A stretch of 64,000 nt of DNA from Symbiodinium natans. Taxonomy: Eukaryota > Sar > Dinophyceae > Suessiales > Symbiodiniaceae. The position numbers and the translations under genes were made by a program. Positions 41,386 through 51,829 of this stretch are shown piece after piece; the first letter of the stretch is position 1; each line of letters begins with the position of its first letter. The stretch is from the NCBI GenBank assembly GCA_905221605.1, contig CAJNDS010002163.1:437001-501000 (forward strand), in the 5' to 3' direction. Under the pieces are notes generated by a model, which saw only the letters and a list, made by a program, of their open reading frames with translations, was not told the DNA's origin and did not search any database.

Positions 41386-41746
41386 AATTCCGGATGGTGG
41401 CCTTCATCCAGCGCTGCATGGAGGCAAGGGAGGGGGAAGGGTACGAGGTTAGGGTTTCGGGTTTAGGGTTTAGGGTTTAGGGTACCCCTCAATGAAGAAA
41501 TTTCCTGAATTCATAGTGAGGATCCCTTCTTGGTTTGAGCTTGCTGGGATGGTCAAGTTCTGGGTTCCTCTTGGGCCTCTTAAACCTCAACCCTTAGTTT
41601 GGGGTTTAGGGTTTAGGGTTTAGGGTTTAGGGTTTAGGGTTTAGGGTTTAGGGTTTCTGAACAGACAGTACTTTGCAAGGGGAGTGGGATTATCATCGGA
41701 CATCGAACAGGCCCCAGATGCTGCGCTGCTCCCGCTGGAGGGGTGA
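41386..41746 (+). CDS. Two-exon 3' end
   Basis: Exon 41386-41447 (FRMVAFIQRCMEAREGEGYE) follows GCTCGTGCAG and ends GAG/GTTAGGGTTT; terminal exon 41669-41746 follows TCTGAACAGACAG and reads FARGVGLSSDIEQAPDAALL, PLEG, TGA. Phase 0. The intron starts and ends in TTTAGGG tracts (41450-41490, 41590-41655). Confidence 0.55.
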
Positions 41747-41815
41747 GAGTTTAGGGGTTGGGGGTTTAGGGCTTTGTGGGTGAGGGTTTTGGGGTTTGGG
41801 GTCTTGGGGTTGCAG

Positions 41816-42067
41816 GGCATGAGAGATGCCCCAGCTATTGGCTGTGCTTGGGATCTGCGGCATCAGACACAGCTTCGGGGTCTCCTAGGCCCTAAACGTT
41901 GAGAGTTCAACGCTTCGGGCTTAGGGTTTCGGGCCGACATCTGGGGCGAAGGTGACGAGAAGGGCGTACGCCGGACCTCTTGGTGCTTCAATCGAAGCAT
42001 GTTTCCTAGTCCTAAGAAGGGCTTTGGACAGAGTCGGTCTTTACTATTAAGAGTAGAGTTAGGCTAA
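41816..42067 (+). CDS. Two consecutive exon candidates
   Basis: 41816-41902 (MRDAPAIGCAWDLRHQTQLR ..., TGA) follows CTTGGGGTTGCAG. 41925-42067 begins inside TTAG/GGTTTCGG and reads DIWGEGDEKGVRRTSWCFNR, then SMFPSPKKGFGQSRSLLLR, TAA. The second frame is 46 codons long and looks coding. Confidence 0.45.
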
Positions 42068-42349
42068 TCTGCATGCACTTGGTGCTGTACTGGCTTTCAC
42101 GAACTCTTACACTCCCCGAGCCCTAAACCCTAAACTCACCCCCCCCCCCCCCATGCGTAGCTTGCTTGGTAGAAACGTTGCTAATGCCTAAGCTCTAAAC
42201 CCTAGCCTTAGAGCCTGGAGATGGATTTAGGATGTAAGCATAGTAGTTATAGCTAGCAACAACTGTACGAATAAGAATAACAAGGATAGGAATGATAGTA
42301 AAAACAACAATCCTGGCCGGACCCTGAACCAATGCCCTGCAATGGCCAG

Positions 42350-42436
42350 GTCGAGCGCGGGCCATTCCTCCTGGTATTGATAATTGGTGTGCTCGCCCTC
42401 TTCACAACGGACACACGGCAGCATGTAGACCCTTAA
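42350..42436 (+). CDS. Terminal exon with transmembrane helix
   Basis: Acceptor TGCAATGGCCAG; frame VERGPFLLVLIIGVLALFTT, then DTRQHVDP, TAA at 42434-42436. Fifteen consecutive hydrophobic residues flanked by charges suggest a C-terminal membrane anchor. Confidence 0.5.
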   Translation, partial: VERGPFLLVLIIGVLALFTTDTRQHVDP

Positions 42437-42560
42437 CCCTTTTAAACCCTACAAGCCCTATAAACCCTATAAACCCTCTAATTCCTCTAAGCGCTACAAA
42501 CCCTATAAACCCTATAAAGTCTATAAAGGCTAAGCCCTGTATCCTAACCCTAAAAACCCT
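42430..42560. repeat. CCCTATAAA variant tract
   Basis: Nine-base CCCTATAAA units alternate with CCCTACAAG; the same dialect recurs at 57760-57900. Confidence 0.85.
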
Positions 42561-42669
42561 TGCATCGCATGATCCCAAGCATGGAGATACTCCAGCAACA
42601 AAAACTCCTTAAAAGCAAAGCCCCAGCACCTTTGTTAAAGTGCGCATTCTTGATTGGTGGGGGTGCGCT

Positions 42670-42968
42670 GTGTGTGTGTGTGTGTGTGTGTGTGTCTCTG
42701 TGTCTCTGGGTGTCTCCGTGTGTGTGTGTGTGTGTGTGTGTCTCTCTGTGTGTGTGTGTGTCTCTGTGTGTGTGTGTGTGTGTCTGTGTGTGTGTGTGTG
42801 TGTGTGTCTGTGTGTGGGTGTGTGTGTGTGTGTCTCTGTGTGTGTGTGTGTGGTGTGTGTCTGCGTGTGTTTGTGTTGTGTGTGTGTCTCTGTGTGTGTG
42901 CGTGTGTCCTGTGTGTGGTGGTTTGAGTCTCTGTGGTGGGTCTGTGTTGGGTGTCTGTGTGTGTGGGT

Positions 42969-43006
<38 letters not shown>

Positions 43007-43735
43007 TGCGTGTGTGTGTGTGTGTCTCTGTGGGTGTGTGTGTCTGTGTGTGTGTGTGTGTCTGTGTGTGTGTGTCTCTCTGTGTGTGTCTCTCTCTGTG
43101 TCTCTGTCTCTGTGTCTCTCTGTGTGTGTGTGTGTGTCTGTGTGTGTGTGTGTCTCTCTGTGTGTGTGTGTCTCTGTTTGTGTGTGTGTGTGTGTGTCTC
43201 TGAGGGTGTGTCTCTGNNNNNNNNNNNNNNNNNNNNNNNNNNNNNNNNNNNNNNNNNNNNNNNNNNNNNNNNNNNNNNNNNNNNNNNNNNNNNNNNNNNN
43301 NNNNNNNNNNNNNNNNTGTGTGTGTGTGTGTGTGTCTCTGTGTGTGTGTGTGTGTCTCTGTGTGTGTGTGTGTGTCTGTGTGTGTGTGTGTCTCTGTTTG
43401 TGTGTGTCTCTATTTGTGTGTGTGTGTGTCTCTTTTTGTGTGTGTGTGTGTGTCTCTGTTTGTGTGTGTGTGTGTCTCTGTTTGTGTGTGTGTGTGTGTG
43501 TCTCTGTTTGTGTGTGTGTGTGTCTCTGTTTGTGTGTGTCTGTGTGTGTCTCTGTGTGTGTGTGTGTGTCTCTCTCTCTCTGTGCGTTTCTGTGTGTGTG
43601 TGTGTGTGTGTCTCTGTGTGTGTGTGTGTCTGTCTCTCTGCGCGTCTGTGTGTGTGTGTGTCTCTCTGTGTGTCTCTCTGTGTGTCTCTCTGTGTCTCTC
43701 TGTGCGTGTCTGTGTGTGTCTGTGTGTGTGTGTCA

Positions 43736-43772
<37 letters not shown>
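42670..43772. repeat. Compound (GT)n / GTCTCT microsatellite
   Basis: About 1.1 kb of GT with CTCT interruptions, and a run of 100 N in the middle (43217-43316). All long Cys/Val or Thr/His frames are artefacts. Confidence 0.98.
43217..43316. other. Assembly gap, 100 N
   Basis: Exactly 100 unknown bases inside a simple repeat, typical of a scaffold gap of unknown size. Confidence 0.97.
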
Positions 43773-43777
<5 letters not shown>

Positions 43778-43960
43778 GTAACGAAAGAGGGCAGCTGGAT
43801 GGACAACCCCCATGTCAGCCCTGAGCATCACACACGAACCCTAAACCTTATTACTCCGTCAAGAACACTAGCAGCCCCCGAAGCCTACAGTCCTTCAGGT
43901 GAGCCCAGGCTTTGATGGGGCAGCGTGATGTCTGAAGCACTTGTTGTAAGAGTTTCGCAG

Positions 43961-44094
43961 ATCATCCAGACGATGTCGATCATGTCTTCGGTGTCGTTGG
44001 CCTAAGGCTTACAGCTACCGAACACTATGATAGTCACACTCAAAGGGTGGGACCATGTGCTGGCAGCGGCTTAGCATCAAGCCATGCCCGATAA
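43961..44094 (+). CDS. Terminal exon, 43 codons
   Basis: Acceptor GTAAGAGTTTCGCAG; frame HPDDVDHVFGVVGLRLTATE, then HYDSHTQRVGPCAGSGLASS, TAA at 44092-44094. A minus-strand frame (DTEDMIDIVWMICETLTT) is also open across part of it, so strand is not certain. Confidence 0.4.
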
Positions 44095-44291
44095 TATGAC
44101 TCGAAGACCTTGCGGCTTCCGAGATTAGGGGTCCTGTTTTTGGGGTTATTTTTGTGAGGGATTCTGCTATATTTGGGAGTATAGAAAGAGGTACCAATGA
44201 AGGTACTCGAAATGTGTATAAGCTTTCCAGGTTCTTCTCAAGATGTAGGGTTTGGGGCTTTAAGGATTCGGGTAATTAGTCAAGTGCTCAG

Positions 44292-44320
44292 GTGACGCTG
44301 GCGGTGCTCCAAACACGAAG
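44292..44320 (+). CDS. Small internal exon VTLAVLQTR
   Basis: Acceptor CAAGTGCTCAG and donor CGAAG/GTGCTCC; 29 nt. Confidence 0.3.
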
Positions 44321-44816
44321 GTGCTCCGTGTTTCTTCCACCCCTCATTTAATTCAATAGGGTTTTGGGTTTCAGGGTTTTAGGGTGTTTTAGGGTGTTTT
44401 AGGGCTGTTTAGGGCTTTTTCGGGTTTTTAGGGTGTTTTGGGGTTTAGGGTCAGGATATGTCAGGATCGAACCCAGCCAAACCCGAGAAACTGTAGAAAC
44501 TCTCCTCATCAACCCTTGTAGACCCTCGCACCCTTTCATGCCCCAACAAGCCCTGTAAACCCAATTCCCCCAATTAAAACACCTAAGCCACGCCGAACCA
44601 CGTAAACCCTTTAAAAAAAAAAAAAAAAACCAACAAGCCCCTAAACCCCAAGCCTTCAACCCTAGAAGCCCTAAGCCAAGCGCTACAAAACCCACTACGA
44701 CAACCTCAGAGAACCCTCTCTTACCCCTGTAACAACCCTCTATAACCCCTGCAACAGCCCTATATAGCCTCTACAAACCCCTATAGCTAGAACCCCCCCC
44801 CCCCCACCGGAATCCT

Positions 44817-44917
44817 TCAGACCTTGTGTCTCCTGTGGTCACCGGGCTTTCTTCGTGGCGCTTCGCTTTGTTGGGGGAGTACCAGCTTGCAGATCTTGCG
44901 GAAGTCGATGGGTTCTT
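44817..44917 (-). CDS. Minus-strand terminal exon candidate
   Basis: Read on the minus strand after TTCTCAAG: EPIDFRKICKLVLPQQSEAP, then RRKPGDHRRHKV, TGA. Upstream on the minus strand, 45005-45120 reads AELRESRKETDATEKMKR. Other frames and the plus strand are also open, so this is tentative. It would be one of very few minus-strand genes here. Confidence 0.35.
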
Positions 44918-45207
44918 CTTGAGAACTCGCGCAGAGGTTGCGAGGCTCCCCTAAACCCTGAACCCTAAACCCTAAACCCTAAACCCTAGACCCCAAACCC
45001 CAAACCCCCTAAATCGCTTCATCTTCTCGGTGGCGTCAGTCTCCTTCCGGCTTTCGCGCAGCTCAGCAACTGCGGCCCATCGCGGCCGGCTCCACTTCCT
45101 TCCAGATCTCCCCGCACTTTGGGGAGATGAGGAGTTTAGGGTTTAGGGTTTAGGGTTTAGGGTTCAGGGTTCAGGGTTCAGGGTTTAGGCTTCAGGGGGA
45201 ACGGCAG

Positions 45208-45279
45208 GATGGCAGCCGTGGCCAGCTGCATGGGTGCTCGACCCCCGCTTTCAATCTGAGGATGCTGGCCTGTCCCTGA
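45208..45279 (+). CDS. Terminal exon candidate
   Basis: Acceptor GGGAACGGCAG; frame DGSRGQLHGCSTPAFNLRML, ACP, TGA. TTTAGGG/TTCAGGG units lie just upstream. Confidence 0.35.
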   Translation, partial: DGSRGQLHGCSTPAFNLRMLACP

Positions 45280-45739
45280 ACTACCCAGAAGGGATTCTAC
45301 CCTGTATCCCCGCATATATACCCTTTCAGGGATGATACCCTATACCATACATGCCCTTTATAGGCTGGTTTTAGTTCAGGGTCTTTGAGTGAGGCTAGCC
45401 CTGCTTTAGCACCATGTTTACGAAAGTGTTGGTGACCCCAGGACCAGGGTGCCCCAAGAACCGAAAATACGACAAAGGCTGGTTCCACAGTACTTTCCTT
45501 TGCACAAGGGGTGCTTCTAGAGAGAGTATAATTCCAAGGGCACCCGAATTTGAACAAGCCCCGCAATAAGACTGGTGGGGACCCACAAATTGGGTCATGT
45601 TGCGATTAGAGCAGCTGAGAAGATTTCACCAGCTTTTGCGACCTGAAGCAACCCGGGGCCCTTGAAGCTATGACGTAGCCTAGCTCGATCCTGGGTTCTA
45701 GTTCTTTGTGTACCTAGCTTTCTTATCGTATAACTCCTA

Positions 45740-45820
45740 AATGCCCTAAAGATCCCCCAAAAAGGAGCTGCCAACCCCAAAATGCCCTAAAGAGCTCCCG
45801 AAAAGGAACTGCCACACGTC
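45740..45820. repeat. 41-bp tandem duplication
   Basis: AATGCCCTAAAGATCCCCC and AATGCCCTAAAGAGCTCCC head two copies that both continue into AAAAGGA(G/A)CTGCC, a family C-like motif. Confidence 0.7.
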
Positions 45821-45881
45821 CCCAGGGCCTGTACACCTGAGCTGACAGGCTATCGGAGCGTCCTATTTGCCTCCTCCGCAG

Positions 45882-46130
<249 letters not shown>

Positions 46131-46149
46131 CTTCTACCTGTAGAAACAG

Positions 46150-46570
46150 CCCGCGCGAAGCACCACGGCTTGCCAGGCCTCATTGTCTTTCCGGTCGCCG
46201 GGAGCTTAGTTTGTTTCGGGGACGGGCTATTAGGGTTTAGGGAGTTTAGGGTTTAGGGTGTAGGGTCGGCCCTATAATCCCCATAATCAACCCTATAAAA
46301 GGGCTTGTTAAGGGGGTTACAGCGTATAATGGCCCGTCCTGGTATAGCGAATCCTACTATTTAGGGGTTTAAGTTAGGGGGGTCTCAGATTTTCGTAAAT
46401 GCCAGTTGAGGGTTGTTCTGAATTTCGAGGGATTACGACTCGTACCCCTAAGTTGTTGTACCCCTAAAGGTTCCCCCAAATATACCCCTAACATGGCCCT
46501 TATTCTGCTACGCTCAGGATCTTTGAAGCCGGGCCCGCAAAACCCAAAAACACAACTTTAGAGGTCCAAG
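46150..46570 (+). CDS. Two-exon model, hydrophobic then Pro/Lys-rich
   Basis: Exon 46150-46234 (KHHGLPGLIVFPVAGSLVCF ...) ends TTAGG/GTTTAGGG in phase 2; exon 46518-46570 takes phase 2 after GCTACGCTCAG and reads IFEAGPAKPKNTTLEVQ, ending CAAG/GTAGAG. LPGLIVFPVAGSLVCF is long enough for a membrane segment. Family F copy 2 lies in the intron. Confidence 0.55.
46262..46350 (+). mobile_element. Dispersed repeat, family F copy 2
   Basis: CCCCATAATCAACCCTATAA and GGGGTTACAGCGTATAATG match the inverse of 27625-27700. Confidence 0.45.
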
Positions 46571-46623
46571 GTAGAGTCCTATGATAATTCGGGTCCCTGC
46601 TTGGGTGCCTCCGGTCTTGTCTA

Positions 46624-46738
46624 GGGTTTAGGGTTTAGGGTTTAGGGTTTAGGGTTTAGGGTTTAGGGTTTAGGGTTTAGGGTTCAGGGTTCAGGGTTCA
46701 GGGTTCAGGGTTCAGGGTTCAGGGTTCAGGGTTCAGGG
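46624..46738. repeat. TTTAGGG array switching to TTCAGGG
   Basis: Eight canonical units followed by eight TTCAGGG units, with a sharp switch. Confidence 0.97.
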
Positions 46739-46839
46739 GTTCTAGCGTAGAGGGTAAGGGGGGCTAGGTCGGCGGAGCCGCGCACGTAAACTGCGGACCA
46801 TCGTGGCGCTCGCCGTCCTCGAAACTGTCATCACTGTTT

Positions 46840-46985
46840 AATTTCTGGGCTCGCGAAATGCAAAACTGCCATCGCTTTCGGACGTCTGTCCTCGCGAAGT
46901 GCGAAGCTGTCGCCCCCCGCTTTTGGATGTCTGGGGGCGCGAAATGCGAATCTACTGTGGCCTTTGGACTTTGAATGCGCTGCAG
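46840..46985. repeat. Degenerate 46-48 bp tandem repeat
   Basis: Blocks starting CTCGCGAAATGCAAAACTG, CTCGCGAAGTGCGAAGCTG and GGCGCGAAATGCGAATCTA, each followed by a TTTCGGACGTCTG-like part. It may encode a repeat peptide on either strand. Confidence 0.55.
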
Positions 46986-47090
46986 CGTTTCGATACTGAC
47001 TACCTGGTTGCCTCATCAAAACTCTTCGCTGCTCGAGCTTTCGGACCAGTAGCCTCAACTGTGTTTCGGAATGTCGCTCTAAGAATCTGA
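46986..47090 (+). CDS. Terminal exon, 34 codons
   Basis: Acceptor AATGCGCTGCAG; frame RFDTDYLVASSKLFAARAFG, then PVASTVFRNVALRI, TGA. A convincing codon mix. The minus strand is also open here, rich in Arg. Confidence 0.5.
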   Translation, partial: RFDTDYLVASSKLFAARAFGPVASTVFRNVALRI

Positions 47091-47444
47091 CACGCAAGTA
47101 AGCCCAGAGACCTTCAGCTTGGGATTTAGGGCTGGCGTTCAGGGTGTTTGGGTTTTATATGGGGTTGAGGGTTGAAGTGCAGTTTGGGATTTGATTGGGC
47201 TTGAGGATTCAAAGGCTTCGGTTTGAGTTCAGCTGGCAATTTGGGAATGACGTACCATACACCCCTATTTAGTTCCCAATTTCCTTAAGCACTTCTTACG
47301 AAGATCCAGCACCAAGCTGTAAGGCACTTCGAACGCCACACACTTCAGAAGCCACAGAGGGTGCGGGGTGCGTAGTTTCGGGTTCAGGGCTGAGGGCTGA
47401 AGATGTCCGATAGTTGCACCCCAGCCCTGTCCCCAATTTAATCC

Positions 47445-47534
47445 CTGGTCCTTGGTAGGGAATGGCCCGATGTGTACCCTTTTAAGGGATTACATAGGGT
47501 ACCCCTCATTCCCTCATTCCCCACTAAGAACCAG
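47445..47534. mobile_element. MITE J copy 1, intact, 90 bp
   Basis: CTGGTCCTTGGTAGGGAATG at the left is the imperfect inverse of CATTCCCCACTAAGAACCAG at the right. Core GTACCCTTTTAAGGGATTAC. The second copy (59103-59231) forms an intron. Confidence 0.7.
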
Positions 47535-47838
47535 CCAGTTTAGGTTTCAGGCCCGGGGTTTCAGTTGTGTGTGTGTTCGCTGAAAATCTGTGCGAGTAAG
47601 CTGCTCGGGTCTGGTCCTGAACTTACTTTGGGGGTTAAGGGCTTAGCGTTTAGGGTTTGGGGGTTAGGGGTTAGGGGTTAAGGGCGGTTAGGGGTTAGGG
47701 GCTAGGTTTCTTCGGTGCGAAACTGCTGGAATTCGGTACTTCCCTGTGAGGAGAACTAGCAAGCTTAAGTACTCGTTTCTTAGTGACCCTTGTTCAACCC
47801 CACGTAGGGGTCCTGCTCCGCCTTGCTTCCCTACGCAG

Positions 47839-48079
47839 AACCATTGGAGGTTTGGGCCTTCACATCCTTCATTTGCTTGTTTTGCCGCTCGTGCTGGAAG
47901 CCAGAAGAGGGCCTGGGGTTCGGGGTTTAATGTTAGGGGTTCCTCACCCTAAACCCTAAAAAACCCTAAACCCTAAACCCCAAAGCTCATAGGCTTTGGT
48001 TCCAGGTCCAGGGCACCCCATGAAGCCAAGGAGGGTTACCCTTTTTGTCATGTCTAGGCTCATTTGGTACCATGATAGG
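47839..48079 (+). CDS. Two exons, second with HDAC-like GHPMKP motif
   Basis: Exon 47839-47917 follows TTGCTTCCCTACGCAG and in one frame reads GLGLHILHLLVLPLVLEARR, a membrane-like stretch; another frame is open. Exon 48006-48079 follows GGCTTTGGTTCCAG and reads PGHPMKPRRVTLFVMSRLIW, YHDR, ending AGG/GTTTAGGG. GHPMKP plus basic residues and a hydrophobic helix is a hallmark of the N-terminal region of class I histone deacetylases, zinc enzymes that remove acetyl groups from histone lysines. Their phases do not match (0 out, 1 in), so they may be separate genes or miss an exon. The HDAC call rests on one short motif. Confidence 0.4.
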
Positions 48080-48310
48080 GTTTAGGGTTTAGGGTTTAGG
48101 GTTTAGGGTTTAGGGTTTAGGGTTTAGGGTTTAGGGTTTAGGGTTTAGGGTTTAGGGTGAGAAAATCCCGGACCTTGCGCCGCCCCGGTTGGTGTCTCAG
48201 GGTCTCGAGGCGCCTAAGTGCGGCAGACCCCAAAAGCCCCCTCAACCCTAAACCCTAAACCCTAAACCCTAAACCCTAAACCCTAAACCCTAAACCCTAA
48301 ACCCTGAACC
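48080..48310. repeat. TTTAGGG array facing a CCCTAAA array
   Basis: About eleven G-type units from the donor at 48080 to 48158 and nine C-type units at 48244-48305, with 85 unique bases between: an intron-sized foldback. Confidence 0.9.
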
Positions 48311-48409
48311 CATCGTTGGTTGGCAAGAAATGCGGCAAGCCCTGAAAGCTCAAGCCTAACAGGAGATCTTGGGTGGCAAGCCCCTTAAGATGGTGGGTAA
48401 CCCGGCAAG

Positions 48410-48616
48410 GTGGCAGACTCTAGAACTTACAACCTAAAAGGTGACATGGTGAGAACATGCATAAGCACACAGAAGTTTCAACTAAGCAAGGCAGTTGGCT
48501 ATGTTTGCGAGAGGGTCAGGCCGTTCCGAGCAACGTGCAAGTTTACGAGAAAGCATACAAAAGAACAAGTAAGCGTGCTTCCTCCTCTCTCATCCCAGAC
48601 CTCCCGAACCCCGTAA
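48410..48616 (+). CDS. Exon or ORF of 68 codons
   Basis: Frame ADSRTYNLKGDMVRTCISTQ, then KFQLSKAVGYVCERVRPFR, and a basic TCKFTRKHTKEQ. At CAA/GTAAGC a 30-nt segment ending CTCATCCCAG could be a micro-intron, followed by TSRTP and a stop. With or without splicing the frame holds. Confidence 0.45.
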   Translation: MADSRTYNLKGDMVRTCISTQKFQLSKAVGYVCERVRPFRATCKFTRKHTKEQVSVLPPLSSQTSRTP

Positions 48617-48974
48617 TCCTTAAGCCCGGTTTATTTTCTGGACACCCAAAAGCAACATAGAAGCAACAATCCTCATCAGAATCTCAGAACCAACCGTAGA
48701 ATCCTGGAAGCAGCAAGAAAAGACGAGGCCCTTTGAGCGCACCCTTGGCTGAGCTCTTCCAGGGACAAAGCGAGGCCCTTTGACGCTTTAGACCCTAAAC
48801 CCTACGCCCCCAACCCTTTAGCACTAAGGCTGCAAGGACTGTCATTTTTTGGGGGGTGCTTTAGAGTTTGGAGTTTAGGGTTTAGGGTTTAGGGTTTAGG
48901 GTTTAGGGAGTTGGAATTTAGGATTTAGGGTTTAGGGTTTGGGATCCTCATAGACTTGAAGTTGAACCTTTCTG

Positions 48975-49055
48975 ACCACTAGGAACGATAGCTGCCCTAC
49001 TTCTTGTCCGTGGGAACTACAACTACCCATGAGCCTCTAAGTAGCCCTCAACATG
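48975..49055. mobile_element. Family D fragment
   Basis: GTGGGAACTACAACTACCCA, TGAGCCTCTAAGTAG resembles the right end of family D. Confidence 0.4.
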
Positions 49056-49140
49056 AGCCTACAGTGGGCAGCACCTAACGGAAAGGGGGGGGGGCCTAGC
49101 TTGGGGGAAACGAAGTCCTCAACCCATTTTTTCTCCCTAG

Positions 49141-49344
49141 GTCCCCATTTCCCCCTCCCCCCGGCCCCGGCGCCCCCACCCCAAAACAGCGCCCAAGATC
49201 CTGAAACAAGTCATGGCAAGGTTGGGTGATCCAACAGATGAGAGTACATGTACTCCAATGACCCAAAACGGCCCAAAACCCTACAGACCCAAATCGCTCG
49301 TGAGGTTCCCCCCAGGCCTTGGAGGGGTTGAGATGAAGGGTTGA
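49141..49344 (+). CDS. Terminal exon, 67 codons, Pro-rich N-part
   Basis: Excellent acceptor CATTTTTTCTCCCTAG. The frame starts PISPSPRPRRPHPKTAPKIL, then KQVMARLGDPTDESTCTPMT, later GPKPYRPKSLVRFPPGLGG, and stops TGA at 49342-49344. A TTTAGGG array begins ten bases later. One of the longest single exons. Product unknown. Confidence 0.55.
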   Translation, partial: VPISPSPRPRRPHPKTAPKILKQVMARLGDPTDESTCTPMTQNGPKPYRPKSLVRFPPGLGGVEMKG

Positions 49345-49353
49345 AGATACTCA

Positions 49354-49585
49354 TTTAGGGTTTAGGGTTTAGGGTTTAGGGTTTAGGGTTTAGGGTTTAG
49401 GGTTTAGGGTTTAGGGTTTAGGGTTTAGGGTTTAGGGTTTAGGGCCTCACATGGCCGGGCGCTGAAATCGATGTGACACTGTCATCAGGCTTGTTTGTGG
49501 TCTAGGCCCAGGCAGCTCAACCCAAAACCCTAAACCCTAAACCCTAAACCCTAAACCCTAAACCCTAAACCCTAAACCCTAAACC
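49354..49585. repeat. TTTAGGG array then CCCTAAA array
   Basis: G-type 49354-49444 and C-type 49522-49585 facing each other, in the G-then-C order seen for introns. Confidence 0.97.
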
Positions 49586-49618
49586 CGAAACCCAAGGCTT
49601 GTCTTGTCACGTGAACAG

Positions 49619-49759
49619 GCATATGGAATTTACACCTTCCTCGTGATTTTGTACATGCTCCTCGGCCTCAGAGTTGCAGCAATTGGGGATTTTGAGGCCG
49701 AGGGCTTCGTACTGATGACCACTGAGCAGATTTCAAGCAGCCATGTTCAAGCCGCATAG
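49619..49759 (+). CDS. Terminal exon with transmembrane helix, 46 codons
   Basis: CCCTAAA array, then GTCACGTGAACAG, then AYGIYTFLVILYMLLGLRVA followed by AIGDFEAEGFVLMTTEQISS and HVQAA, TAG at 49757-49759, with TTTAGGG close behind. The first twenty residues form a clear membrane helix; the acidic tail would face the other side. C-left, G-right. Confidence 0.6.
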   Translation, partial: AYGIYTFLVILYMLLGLRVAAIGDFEAEGFVLMTTEQISSSHVQAA

Positions 49760-49833
49760 CGTTTAGGGTTTAGGGTTTGGGGTTTGGGGTTTAGGGTTTA
49801 GGGTTTAGGGTTTAGCCATGTTTCGGTTATCAG

Positions 49834-50033
49834 GTTGGCAGCGCCCTGAACCAGGGAGAGCAAGCCCCCGTCTCCCTCGTCGACTTGGAGGGTCATGCTT
49901 TTTAGCTGGTCCTTAACTCCGCGGCCAATACCTACTAGCTAAACCTAGTCCACTTAGGGTCGTGGGATCGTGTGTGGCTCCTTGTACTCTTGGTGCTCCT
50001 TGATTCGCAGAATATCTGGGCCCGTTTACTTAG
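49834..50033 (+). CDS. Two-exon 3' end
   Basis: Exon 49834-49891 (GSALNQGEQAPVSLVDLE) follows TTCGGTTATCAG and ends GAGG/GTCATG; exon 50011-50033 follows CCTTGATTCGCAG and reads YLGPFT. Phase 1 joins through a glutamate codon. The stop TAG is part of an adjoining TTTAGGG word. Confidence 0.5.
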
Positions 50034-50135
50034 GGTTTTACGGTTTAGGGTGTAGGGCTGAGATGGCTATCTTGGCATAATCGTTAGGGGAGAACTATTC
50101 TGGGTGTATACATATATATATATACATATTCATAG

Positions 50136-50291
50136 AACGTTGGTCTTGTGATTGTTATTCTTCAAGCGCCCAAGTCCCCATGGGACCTACAGCTCACGCC
50201 GGCCCATGGTCCATCCAGGCTGGTTTCAATCGAGGCCTGTAAGAAGCAGTTCGAGGAAGGCGCTTGGGAAGTTGAGAAAGAAAGGTTCTGG
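50136..50291 (+). CDS. 156-nt exon, 52 codons
   Basis: Starts after CATATTCATAG, whose upstream is a TA repeat. Frame VGLVIVILQAPKSPWDLQLT, then PAHGPSRLVSIEACKKQFEE and AWEVEKERFW, donor TGG/GTGTAGG. Phase 0/0. A hydrophobic start and a charged helical end. If unspliced it stops two codons later. Confidence 0.55.
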
Positions 50292-50609
50292 GTGTAGGGG
50301 AATGTAACGCCAAAGCCCACAACCGCAGACCCCTGGGTTGCTTTGGGGCCAGGTATGCACCCGAAAATGGAACTACATAGGTTTTAGGAAGGGTTCAAGC
50401 TCCGGGGGAGGGCGGTGATGGCCGCCTTTATTTGGTACCTGAAGCTATGACGAAGATACCACAGCAGAGACCCCGAGAACGCTCAAAATTCACATCAACC
50501 CCAAGCATAACCGGGAGTTCTAGGGTATTAAACCCGAATTCCCCATTCAAGTTCCCATGGACGGCTGCTTGGTGCTCATGTCGATGGGTTTCCGGTTTAG
50601 GATTCGCAG

Positions 50610-51038
50610 GGCTGTGTTTCGGGGGTTCAGGATACGACCTCGGCACCCAGGTAAACTATGGGTTGTCAGCTTCGCGTTTTAGGCAATGATCATTGGTCTT
50701 TGTCCTTGCCAGGCAGGCACGCAACAACGTATCCACCCAGAACTCAAGCCACCCAAACAGAAGGGTGATTGCAGTATTAGTATGTCAATATTTGTATTAA
50801 AAAGGATATCGGAATGCCGGGAGCCCCAAGTGCAAACCTGACAGCTGCAAAACCACAAAGCCCAAAGGCACAAAGCCTTCACTTACATATACAGAGTCAA
50901 GAGTTTGCCTCACCCGTGCAGCAAGTTGCCGTGAATCGTTTCGGGGGTGGAGGGGCCAATACACCAATTCTCCAAACCTTAAGTGTTGCATCGCTGCTTG
51001 CTGCATGGAAGGTGCTGAGCTGCGAGACTCAGCGTTGA
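50610..51038 (+). CDS. Three-exon gene end with compact introns
   Basis: Exons 50610-50650 (LCFGGSGYDLGTQ), 50713-50764 (AGTQQRIHPELKPPKQK) and 50845-51038 (KPQSPKAQSLHLHIQSQEFA, then SPVQQVAVNRFGGGGANTPI, then LSVASLLAAWKVLSCETQR, TGA). Introns are 62 and 80 nt without heptamers. Phases 0 and 1 agree. An upstream piece about 50445-50522 (TKIPQQRPRERSKFTSTPSI) may also belong. Gln-rich middle; product unknown. Among the most credible models. Confidence 0.6.
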
Positions 51039-51106
51039 ACATGGGGTCGACCATTGTGCAGGACGCTCGGGGAGCCCTCAACGAGAACCCTCAACGATGT
51101 TAAAGA

Positions 51107-51276
51107 ACACACACACACACACACACGCGCGCGCGCACGCGCACACACACGCACACGCACGCGCACACGCCCACGCCCACGCACACGCACGCGCACGCGC
51201 ACGCGCACGCGCACGCGCACGCGCACCGCGCACGCGCACGCGCACGCACGCACCAGCACGCAACCCACACACACAC

Positions 51277-51333
<57 letters not shown>

Positions 51334-51344
51334 CACCACACAAC

Positions 51345-51382
<38 letters not shown>

Positions 51383-51427
51383 ACACACACACACACACAC
51401 CACACACACACCACACACACACACACC

Positions 51428-51458
<31 letters not shown>

Positions 51459-51667
51459 CACCCACACGCCACACCCACACGCCACACGCCACACGCCACA
51501 CGCCACACGCCCACACGGCCACACGCCACCCACGCACACGCCACACGCCACACGCCACACGCCACAGCCACCCCACACGCCACACGCCACACTTCCACAC
51601 GCCACACGCCACACGCCACACGCCCCACGCCACACTCCACACACACGCCACCACCACACACCACACA

Positions 51668-51698
<31 letters not shown>

Positions 51699-51703
51699 CA
51701 CAA

Positions 51704-51734
<31 letters not shown>

Positions 51735-51753
51735 CACAACACACACACACACA

Positions 51754-51829
<76 letters not shown>

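Noticed and set aside
42550-43915. Frames of 280-450 codons rich in Cys/Val or Thr/His
   Set aside because: Artefact of the GT array; they even run through the N gap.
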